Assembly (NCBI GenBank): GCA_033722075.1
Contig: JAWVZU010000115.1
Location: 1-11,689 of the forward strand
DNA length: 11,689 nucleotides
Source: JAWVZU01 sp033722075
Lineage (GTDB): Bacteria > Pseudomonadota > Gammaproteobacteria > Xanthomonadales > SZUA-38
Direction: 5' to 3'
Position 1 is the first letter of the stretch; the number at the start of each line of letters is the position of its first letter. The position numbers and the translations under genes were made by a program. The notes under the pieces are model-generated. The model searched no databases. It saw nothing but the letters and a program-made list of their open reading frames with translations, and had not been told where the DNA came from. Shown in pieces: positions 6,860 to 11,689 of the stretch.

Positions 6860-7101
6860 CCCGAATGTTGTACCGATTTCCGGATTTGTCGGTTCAGCTC
6901 GCGCCGTCAGATTGGCCGATCGTCCGAGAAAGCGTGGTTATTCCACGGTTTGAGGGGGATCGGACGATATGACTCGCGAGATGAGGCGAGAAACCGGCCG
7001 CGGATCAAATTGTACCTTCGTCCCGCCCCGAAGAACCCTTCCAATCGGTTGATATATAAGGAGAATCTTGGCCATGGAGCAAAATTGGTGCAATATTCGG
7101 G
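6860..7101. other. Convergent intergenic region with nested inverted repeats
   Basis: No confident gene lies here. Several inverted repeats are present: ATCGTCCGA (6919-6927) with TCGGACGAT (6960-6968), a perfect 9-bp pair enclosing CGTGG (6933-6937) and CCACG (6943-6947); CTCGC (6973-6977) with GCGAG (6986-6990); CTTCG (7016-7020) with CGAAG (7029-7033); and ACCGA (6872-6876) with TCGGT (6889-6893). None is followed by a T-run, so none is a classical intrinsic terminator. A strong AAGGAG (7058-7063) precedes an ATG at 7074, but that frame runs antisense through the next gene. Because both flanking genes point inward, no promoter of theirs is expected here. Confidence 0.6.
6919..6968. repeat. 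Nested inverted repeat (9-bp outer, 5-bp inner)
   Basis: The outer arms ATCGTCCGA and TCGGACGAT are perfectly complementary, 32 bp apart. Inside is a second hairpin CGTGG-TTATT-CCACG. The nested arrangement could form a two-tier hairpin in RNA or a cruciform in DNA. It lies downstream of the propeller gene stop by 59 bp and has no following U-tract. Confidence 0.6.
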
Positions 7102-7644
7102 CTAGTGCGCGAGCACGATGTCCAGCGCCTTGCGCAGCTCCGCCGCCCAGAAAGGCGCCCGCCGGCTCGCCCGCTCCCAGTGCTTCGACAAACCCGCCAT
7201 GCGGGCCTCATCCTGCATGGCCAGCCCCAGATGCCAGCGGATCATGCCCTGCTCATCCACCAGGAACAGGCCGGGCGTACCTTTCACCCCGTACTGCTCG
7301 GCGATGGATTCACCCTGCTTGATCAGTCCGAACTGGTAGCCGAAGTCCTCCAGGTCGCCGGCCGGATCGCCGTCGTCTTCTTCGAACACGCTGACCGAGA
7401 TCACCGAGATCGCATCACCGTACTCGTCGACGATGCTCTGAAGATGCGGCATCAGCTTCTTGCAGTAGGGACACCAGGTGGCCCAGAAGAGGAGAATCCG
7501 CGGCCGATCCGCCTCGCCGGGAAACTCGACGGTCGTGCCATCGCTGGCCTCGGCCGTCCAGGCCGGCGCCGGGACCGGCTCGAAATCGGCCGCAACCGCG
7601 CAGAAGCCGAGTACCCAGAGAAAGGCAGGAAAAAACGTTCGCAT
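7102..7644 (-). CDS. TlpA-like periplasmic thioredoxin-fold oxidoreductase
   Basis: This 180-residue protein has a short signal peptide (MRTFFPAFLWVLGFCAVAA, probable cleavage after Ala19) and a thioredoxin-fold domain of the TlpA/ResA type. The active site is WCPYC (Cys58, Cys61) in ILLFWATWCPYCKKLMPHL, and the cis-proline is Pro124 in GVKGTPGLFLVDEQG. CPYC is closer to glutaredoxin than to the usual thioredoxin CGPC. Members of this family reduce cytochrome c maturation or other exported thiols in the periplasm. It follows the ankyrin gene on the same strand with a 27-nt gap and is probably in its operon. No ccm genes are present, so the client is unknown and may be the ankyrin protein or its partner. 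Confidence 0.85.
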   Translation of the reverse strand: MRTFFPAFLWVLGFCAVAADFEPVPAPAWTAEASDGTTVEFPGEADRPRILLFWATWCPYCKKLMPHLQSIVDEYGDAISVISVSVFEEDDGDPAGDLEDFGYQFGLIKQGESIAEQYGVKGTPGLFLVDEQGMIRWHLGLAMQDEARMAGLSKHWERASRRAPFWAAELRKALDIVLAH

Positions 7645-7671
7645 GGTGATCCGTCCGGTTGAAGGGCCAGG

Positions 7672-8757
7672 TCATTGTGACATCAACGCCGCCGGTGCAT
7701 AACCGTAGCGATTGGCGATGTCCGGATCGGCTCCCAATTCCAGCAGCTCGGCAACCGCCTCCTGCCGACCCTCGCCCACGGCCCAGAGCAGCGCTGTGCT
7801 GCCATCCGTATCCTGAGCATCGAGAGCTGCGCCCGCTGCGACCATGCGCCGGACGATGGCCGGGTCACCCCCGATCGCGGCCAGGTGGAGCACGCTGAAC
7901 TCCAATGCCGAGGCGTGCGCCCTCGCTACCGCACTTCCTCCCGCAGCCAACAGCAACTCGACCAGGTCCGCATGGCCTTCCCGGGCCGCCTCCATCAGTG
8001 GGGTGAACCCGATGTCGTCACGGAGGTTGGGATCCGCTTCGGCTTCGAGCATGGTCCGGACCATGGCAGTTCGCCCAAGCCGTGCCGCGCGATGGAGGAG
8101 CGGGCGACCGGTCTCGTCCAGCGACGATGCGAGGCCCGGTCGGAACTGCGCGTTGAAGCGTTCGGCGTCGTCTTCGTCGATGGCCTCGGCCAGCGCGGCC
8201 ACGGGCGCTGGAACGGCGTCATTGCAGCCGCTGCGTCGACAGAGCATCTCCGTGAGATCGGTGAATCCTCGACGTTTGGCAATTTGAACCGCATTGCCGT
8301 GCCCGACCTGGTCCAGTCGCACGGCGCGGGCGACCAGCCACTCGACGGCGGCGCGGCTTCCGGCAAAAACGGCCCAGTTGATTGCCGGATCACCGATTGC
8401 ATCGGGCAGATCCAGGTCCGCCCCTGCGCTCTCGAGCACTTCGAGCAGTTCGGGCTGGTCGGTATAGGCCGCATACATGGTCGCGGTGGAACGATTCGGA
8501 TCGTCGCCGCGGGCGTCGACCTCGAAGCCGGCCGCCAGCAGCGCCTCGATCATCGCGCGGTCCTTGCGATTCACCGCGGTGATCAGGCAGCGCGCCTGTG
8601 TCCCTTCGGAGGGCACGCCCCCGGCCAGTTCTCGGCGGGCCTGCTCGATGTCGCCAGCACCAACCGCATCAAGCAGGTTCTCCGGATCGTCCGCGGCAAA
8701 GACGGTCGGAGGCAGTAACAACAGGGAGAGCAGGATCGATCCGGCACGAAAGTTCAT
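7672..8757 (-). CDS. Exported ankyrin-repeat protein
   Basis: This 361-residue protein has a signal peptide (MNFRAGSILLSLLLLPPTVFA, cleavage about 21) followed by two blocks of ankyrin repeats. The first covers about residues 25-165 (for example AVNRKDRAMIEALLAAGFEVDARG, YAAYTDQPELLEVLESAGADLDLPD); after a linker with CRRSGC the second block has canonical repeats (GRPLLHRAARLGRTAMVRTMLEAEADPNLRD, GFTPLMEAAREGHADLVELLLAAGG, GSTALLWAVGEGRQEAVAELLELGADPD). Ankyrin repeats are protein-binding scaffolds. The ATG at 8757 fits the signal peptide and has AAAGG 7 nt upstream; the longer open frame to 9705 is shadow sequence of the opposite-strand regulator. It leads the TlpA-like gene and is divergent from the LytTR gene. 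Periplasmic ankyrin proteins such as AnkB of Pseudomonas support a catalase; no catalase is nearby here. Confidence 0.85.
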   Translation of the reverse strand: MNFRAGSILLSLLLLPPTVFAADDPENLLDAVGAGDIEQARRELAGGVPSEGTQARCLITAVNRKDRAMIEALLAAGFEVDARGDDPNRSTATMYAAYTDQPELLEVLESAGADLDLPDAIGDPAINWAVFAGSRAAVEWLVARAVRLDQVGHGNAVQIAKRRGFTDLTEMLCRRSGCNDAVPAPVAALAEAIDEDDAERFNAQFRPGLASSLDETGRPLLHRAARLGRTAMVRTMLEAEADPNLRDDIGFTPLMEAAREGHADLVELLLAAGGSAVARAHASALEFSVLHLAAIGGDPAIVRRMVAAGAALDAQDTDGSTALLWAVGEGRQEAVAELLELGADPDIANRYGYAPAALMSQ

Positions 8758-8826
8758 GGCCTCGCCTTTGTAGGTCATAACGCCGTGCATGATCGCACAC
8801 GGTCCGTTCCAAGGCGTTGCTCGGGT

Positions 8827-9714
8827 ATGCTTCTCCTCGGGCACAAACACGCGACGTCCTTGCAACCGAGCACGCTCCAACATTACCTCGACCACCGGCG
8901 CCGTTACGAGATCCTGCTGTGGGTCGGGTTCTTCATGATCCAGTGGATTGCCAACGTCTGGGTGATCGTGTTCGACATCGAACGGGTCGACCTGGATGTC
9001 CGCGTATGGGAGATCATTGTCTGGGAGGGTTCCAGCGGGCTGATGTTCGGCCTCCTGATTCCCCTGTTGCTGGCTTTTGACCGGGCCTTTCCCCTGCGCC
9101 TGGACCGCTGGCGACGCGGTGTACTGGCCCATCTCCTGTTCACCGTGCCGTTCTCCGTTGCGCACGTCGTCGGCATGGTCGCGATTCGCAAGCTGGTCTA
9201 TGCCGCGGTGGGGGGAAGCTACGACTTCGGGCCCTGGCCGGTAGAGCTCTTCTACGAGTACCTGAAGGATTTCCGGACCTATCTGCTGCTGCTGGCCCTG
9301 ATCTACCTGTACCGGTTCATCCTGCTCCGCCTCCAGGGTGAAGCGCAGTTTCTCGCCGAGGGCCGGGAGGAAGCACCGCCCGAGCCGGTTGTCGACCGGT
9401 TCCTGGTCAAGAAGCTGGGCCGGGAATTCCTGGTTAAGGTCAACGACATCGACTGGATCGAGGCCGCCGGCAACTACGTCAACCTGCACGTCGGCCAACG
9501 GCTCTATCCCTTGCGGGAAACGATGACCAACATCGAGGCACGCCTTACCGATGCCGGTTTTGTTCGCGTGCATCGCTCGGCGATCGTCAACATGGACCGG
9601 ATTGCCGAGATCAGTCCCTTCGATACCGGCGACGCCGAAGCGCGCCTGGAAACCGGCGCCGTCGTCCCGATCAGCCGCCGTTACCGCAGCCAGCTGAGAG
9701 AGCAACTCGCATGA
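8827..9714 (+). CDS. Membrane-anchored LytTR-family transcription regulator
   Basis: This 295-residue protein combines an N-terminal membrane domain with a C-terminal LytTR DNA-binding domain. Hydrophobic segments lie at about 28-50, 62-84, 98-127 and 150-169, and the LytTR domain spans about 190-293 (DRFLVKKLGREFLVKVNDIDWIEAAGNYVNLHV, then FVRVHRSAIVNMDRIAEI and VVPISRRYRSQL). It has no receiver domain, so it is a one-piece membrane sensor-regulator rather than a two-component response regulator. The start is uncertain: ATG at 8827 is chosen, but a GTG at 8785 in frame would add 14 residues. It overlaps the next gene by ATGA and is divergent from the ankyrin gene across a 69-bp gap, so both may be controlled from there. 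Ligand and target are unknown. Confidence 0.88.
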   Translation: MLLLGHKHATSLQPSTLQHYLDHRRRYEILLWVGFFMIQWIANVWVIVFDIERVDLDVRVWEIIVWEGSSGLMFGLLIPLLLAFDRAFPLRLDRWRRGVLAHLLFTVPFSVAHVVGMVAIRKLVYAAVGGSYDFGPWPVELFYEYLKDFRTYLLLLALIYLYRFILLRLQGEAQFLAEGREEAPPEPVVDRFLVKKLGREFLVKVNDIDWIEAAGNYVNLHVGQRLYPLRETMTNIEARLTDAGFVRVHRSAIVNMDRIAEISPFDTGDAEARLETGAVVPISRRYRSQLREQLA

Positions 9715-10151
9715 ACCCCGAGACCCGATCGCTGACCGCCATCGTCAATGCGCTCTACGAGACCATATCCGGCGCCGCGGGTGAGCCCCGCGACTGGGAC
9801 CGCGAGCGGGCACTGCTGCATCCCACCGCACGGCTGATGCGCACCGGCGTGGACGAAGATGGCCAACCCTGGATCCAGGTCATGACCGTGGATGACTACA
9901 TCGAGAGCACCGCCGAGCTGTTCGAGAGGACGGCCGTCCACGAGGTCGAGATCGGCCGCGAGATCCGGCGCTTCGGCAACATCGCCCACGTGTTCAGCGC
10001 CTACGAACTCCAGTCCGACGACCCCACGATGCGTCGTCGCGGCATCAACTCGATCCAGTGCTACCACGACGGCACGCGCTGGTGGGTGATGAGCGTGCTC
10101 TGGGACAACGAGCGCGAAGGGGTGGAACTCCCCGAAGAATTGGCACCCTGA
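9711..10151 (+). CDS. NTF2/SnoaL-like domain protein
   Basis: This 146-residue soluble protein starts at an ATG overlapping the LytTR gene stop (ATGA), so the two are translationally coupled. Its pattern is that of a SnoaL/NTF2-like cone fold: N-terminal helices (TAIVNALYETISGAAG, RDWDRERALLHPTARL), a central strand-helix region WIQVMTVDDYIESTAELFER, then strands VHEVEIGREIRRFGNIAHVFSAYEL and a final WWVMSVLWDNE. Such domains bind small molecules or act as isomerases, and no catalytic residues can be assigned. Coupling to a membrane regulator suggests it supplies or removes a ligand for that regulator, or is simply its most constant target; this is inference. Confidence 0.75.
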   Translation: MNPETRSLTAIVNALYETISGAAGEPRDWDRERALLHPTARLMRTGVDEDGQPWIQVMTVDDYIESTAELFERTAVHEVEIGREIRRFGNIAHVFSAYELQSDDPTMRRRGINSIQCYHDGTRWWVMSVLWDNEREGVELPEELAP

Positions 10152-10167
10152 GCGGGCCCACCCGCTG
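10150..10167 (+). repeat. Perfect 6-bp hairpin after the NTF2-like gene
   Basis: AGCGGG (10151-10156) and CCCGCT (10161-10166) pair perfectly around a CCCA loop, starting inside the stop codon of the NTF2-like gene. There is no T-run afterwards, so it may be a weak or Rho-assisted terminator or only a messenger-end structure. Confidence 0.4.
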
Positions 10168-10222
10168 ACAATGGGGTACAGGTCACAGAATTCGCGGAAC
10201 GAAGTGCCTAGTTTCTTGGCCT

Positions 10223-10501
10223 ATGCCCGGACTCGCCGTCACCATCGTCGTATCGCTTCTTGCCGCCGGCGGGGACGATCCGCGCTTGACGGACAAGGAA
10301 CTGGCAGCCGAACTGGCCCGGCTGCGGGCCGAACTCGCGGCGACCCGCCGGGAGGCCGAACGACTGGCCCGCCGGGAGCATGAGACGCGGAAACTGGTTC
10401 GGCGTGTCGAACTGCGCCTCAAGCAGCATGGAATCAGACCACCGGACCAGGCCGATCCTCAACCCGACGAAACCCCCGAAGCAGGGCGTGTGCCTCCTTA
10501 G
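10223..10501 (+). CDS. Small coiled-coil protein, possibly exported, unknown function
   Basis: This 92-residue protein has a short hydrophobic start (MPGLAVTIVVSLLAAGG, about 1-17), then a strongly charged helical stretch from about 22 to 68 (DKELAAELARLRAELAATRREAERLARREHETRKLV) with regular leucine spacing consistent with a coiled coil, and a proline-rich tail ending in VPP. The hydrophobic part lacks an N-terminal positive charge and an obvious cleavage site, so it may be an anchor rather than a signal. No clear ribosome site precedes the ATG. The stop codon overlaps the last base-pairs of the mipZ-like gene on the other strand (10498-10501). I recognise no family; the codon pattern and amphipathic periodicity make it likely to be real. 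Confidence 0.55.
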   Translation: MPGLAVTIVVSLLAAGGDDPRLTDKELAAELARLRAELAATRREAERLARREHETRKLVRRVELRLKQHGIRPPDQADPQPDETPEAGRVPP

Positions 10502-11349
10502 CGCTCGGGCAGATTCAGCGCGGCGACCAGGTTGCGGACTTCGTTGCGCGCGGCGACCTGGGGGAGGGTGAGCTTGCCGGATTCGGGTACGTTGCCGAGG
10601 TCCATCATGGTCAGGCCCTTCGGAAACAGTTCCTTGTAGGTCACCCGCTCCGACAGGCCCGGCACGTAGCGGAACATGATCCGCTTCTGGAGCGCTTCCA
10701 GCGCCGAGTCCACGCGCCGGTTGTTGATCGAATCCAGGGTTGCCAGACGATTCCGGGTGACCACCCAGTCCATCGGGGGCAATTCGCTGGCGGAGCGGAA
10801 CTTGCGGCTCTCCCAGACCATCTCCGCGTAATGGCTCAAGCGCTCGACCTGCCAATTGTCGGGATTCACCTGCCCCAGCAGGTCGAGATCGATGAAACTG
10901 TCGTTCATGGGCGTGACCAGCGTATCGGCCAGCGCATGGGCCAGCTGCGACAGGTAGGTATGGGAGCCGGGACAGTCGATGACGACCAAGTCGACATGCC
11001 CGCGCAAGCGGTCCAGCGCGGCCTGCAGAGCCTGTTGTTCCTCGCGCCTGCCGGCCCGCGTGTCGTGCGCCTCGGAGCGCTGCACCGTGACTGAAACCGG
11101 TTCGACCAGCGCCAGTCCGGTGCGGTCAAGGTAGGCGCGGCGGTTTTCCAGAAAGCGGCTGATGCTCCGCTGGCGCGAGTCCAGGTCGATCACTCCGACG
11201 CGCCGACCCTGGTCCAGGAGGCAGACCACGACGTGCATGGCCAGGGTGGACTTGCCGGTGCCGCCCTTCTCGTTGCCGAAGACGATCGTATGGGCCGAGG
11301 GATTTGGGGTTTGATCAGGGGAAACCGGGCTCGCCTGCGGTTCCATCAT
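10498..11349 (-). CDS. mipZ: MipZ-like ParA/MinD-type ATPase (division-plane positioning)
   Basis: This 283-residue protein matches the length of Caulobacter MipZ (274). The deviant Walker A is NEKGGTGKST with signature Lys28 and Lys33, the switch region is VIDLDSRQRSISRFLENRRAY (Asp55, Asp57), Walker B is LVVIDCPGS with Asp125, and MipZ-specific segments include TPMNDSFIDLDLLG (about 146-159), WVVTRNRLAT and YKELFPKGLTMMDL near the C-terminus. MipZ forms gradients from ParB-bound origins and inhibits FtsZ polymerisation, placing the division site. The ATG at 11349 (tandem ATGs at 11349 and 11346) is preferred to the longer open frame, whose extra 67 residues are unlike the family; GGAG lies 11 nt upstream. 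No parB or parS is visible. The gene overlaps the coiled-coil gene tail by 4 bp. Confidence 0.85.
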   Translation of the reverse strand: MMEPQASPVSPDQTPNPSAHTIVFGNEKGGTGKSTLAMHVVVCLLDQGRRVGVIDLDSRQRSISRFLENRRAYLDRTGLALVEPVSVTVQRSEAHDTRAGRREEQQALQAALDRLRGHVDLVVIDCPGSHTYLSQLAHALADTLVTPMNDSFIDLDLLGQVNPDNWQVERLSHYAEMVWESRKFRSASELPPMDWVVTRNRLATLDSINNRRVDSALEALQKRIMFRYVPGLSERVTYKELFPKGLTMMDLGNVPESGKLTLPQVAARNEVRNLVAALNLPER

Positions 11350-11383
11350 GGGCGTCCAGAACTCCGTCGGGTCGGTGCGACAG

Positions 11384-11389
11384 ATTCTA
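11384..11389 (-). promoter_or_regulatory. Candidate -10 element for the mipZ-like gene
   Basis: On the minus strand TAGAAT (five of six -10 matches) lies 34 nt before the ATG, giving a short leader of about 28 nt. No good -35 hexamer is found 16-18 bp upstream, so the promoter may be weak or activator-dependent. Confidence 0.4.
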
Positions 11390-11689
11390 GCTTGAACCTG
11401 CGCCCGCTTACGAGCGCATTGGTGACGCTGGTCCGCGTGCTGCAAGCGCCTCCCACTGATTTTGCAATAACCGTCGAACACCGTTTCGCGGATCGAATGG
11501 ATTCGGCGGAAGACCGACCTTCCCAGGCAACGAAAAGGTCCAAAAGTCATTGTTTTTCATGCCTTTTTGTTATTGGTTCGGCATCTCGATGCATAACGGT
11601 TGACGCTTTCCGAAACACCAACGGGCAATCGCTGCAAAACCCTGTTGCATTAGCTGACGAAACGGTTGCCGGAAGGTGCTGAAAGGTCG
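11390..11689. other. Gene-free upstream region, AT-rich in its second half
   Basis: No gene can be supported between the mipZ-like promoter and the window end. The stretch 11530-11600 is far richer in A and T than the rest of the window, with T-runs such as TGTTTTTCATGCCTTTTTGT. A short inverted repeat GCATC-TC-GATGC occurs at 11581-11592. On the minus strand a frame open from the right edge closes at a TAA (11570-11572), 39 residues ending in CIEMPNQ; another minus frame is open for 46 codons, so neither stands out. This may hold the end of a neighbouring gene or regulatory DNA. Confidence 0.4.

Noticed and set aside
8758..9705. N-terminal extension of the ankyrin frame to 677 residues
   Set aside because: The extra residues are antisense to the LytTR gene and have no domain, whereas the internal ATG at 8757 begins a good signal peptide with a ribosome site.
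11350..11550. 67-residue N-terminal extension of the mipZ-like protein
   Set aside because: MipZ proteins begin shortly before the Walker A motif. The extension is Arg/Cys-rich, unlike the family, and it spans the candidate -10 element.
11460..11640. parS-like sites near the mipZ-like gene
   Set aside because: Fragments such as GTTTCG occur, but no 16-bp palindrome resembling TGTTTCACGTGAAACA is present.
1..11689. CRISPR arrays, tRNA or rRNA genes, insertion sequences, toxin-antitoxin or defence genes
   Set aside because: No regularly spaced repeats, cloverleaf patterns, transposase motifs or defence domains were seen in any frame read.

Overview
This GC-rich window looks like ordinary chromosome from a free-living proteobacterium, most likely a gammaproteobacterium. 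That placement is an inference. It rests on a DsbB whose four redox cysteines sit at exactly the Escherichia coli positions, an OpgC-like membrane acyltransferase, a Gram-negative lipoprotein, and several Sec-exported envelope proteins. Twelve complete protein genes and one gene tail can be supported. I see no rRNA, tRNA, CRISPR array, insertion sequence or phage gene.

Layout from left to right. At the left edge, the last codons of an unknown plus-strand gene overlap a class-I glutamine-amidotransferase-like peptidase C26 gene (32-700). Next is a two-gene plus-strand unit with a recognisable promoter and operator. It encodes an ArsR-type repressor domain fused to an AHSA1/SRPBCC ligand-binding domain (776-1549), translationally coupled to a second SRPBCC protein with an export-signal-like N-terminus (1546-2082). 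Facing it on the minus strand are a large PQQ-type beta-propeller lipoprotein (2130-3863), an OpgC-like acyltransferase (3954-5177) and DsbB (5302-5841). A secreted NHL-like propeller protein (5948-6859) is divergent from dsbB.

A 242-bp convergent spacer (6860-7101) with several inverted repeats separates this from a minus-strand pair: an exported ankyrin-repeat protein (7672-8757) followed by a TlpA-like periplasmic thioredoxin (7102-7644). Divergent from that pair is a plus-strand unit of a four-helix membrane LytTR transcription regulator (8827-9714) coupled by ATGA to an NTF2/SnoaL-like protein (9711-10151). The right end holds a small coiled-coil protein gene (10223-10501) that overlaps tail-to-tail with a minus-strand mipZ-like ParA-type ATPase gene (10498-11349). 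Its upstream region, 11350-11689, is the most AT-rich part of the window and holds no confident gene.

The common theme is envelope biology: disulfide formation (DsbB and a TlpA-like thioredoxin), periplasmic glucan or surface acylation, exported propeller and ankyrin scaffolds, and a membrane-bound regulator. The features most worth a second look are the ArsR-AHSA1 fusion with its operator lodged between -35 and -10, the exported ankyrin/TlpA pair opposite the LytTR/NTF2 pair, the MipZ homologue in what looks like a gammaproteobacterial setting, and the unexplained structured spacer at 6860-7101. Nothing here proves a new defence or mobile system.
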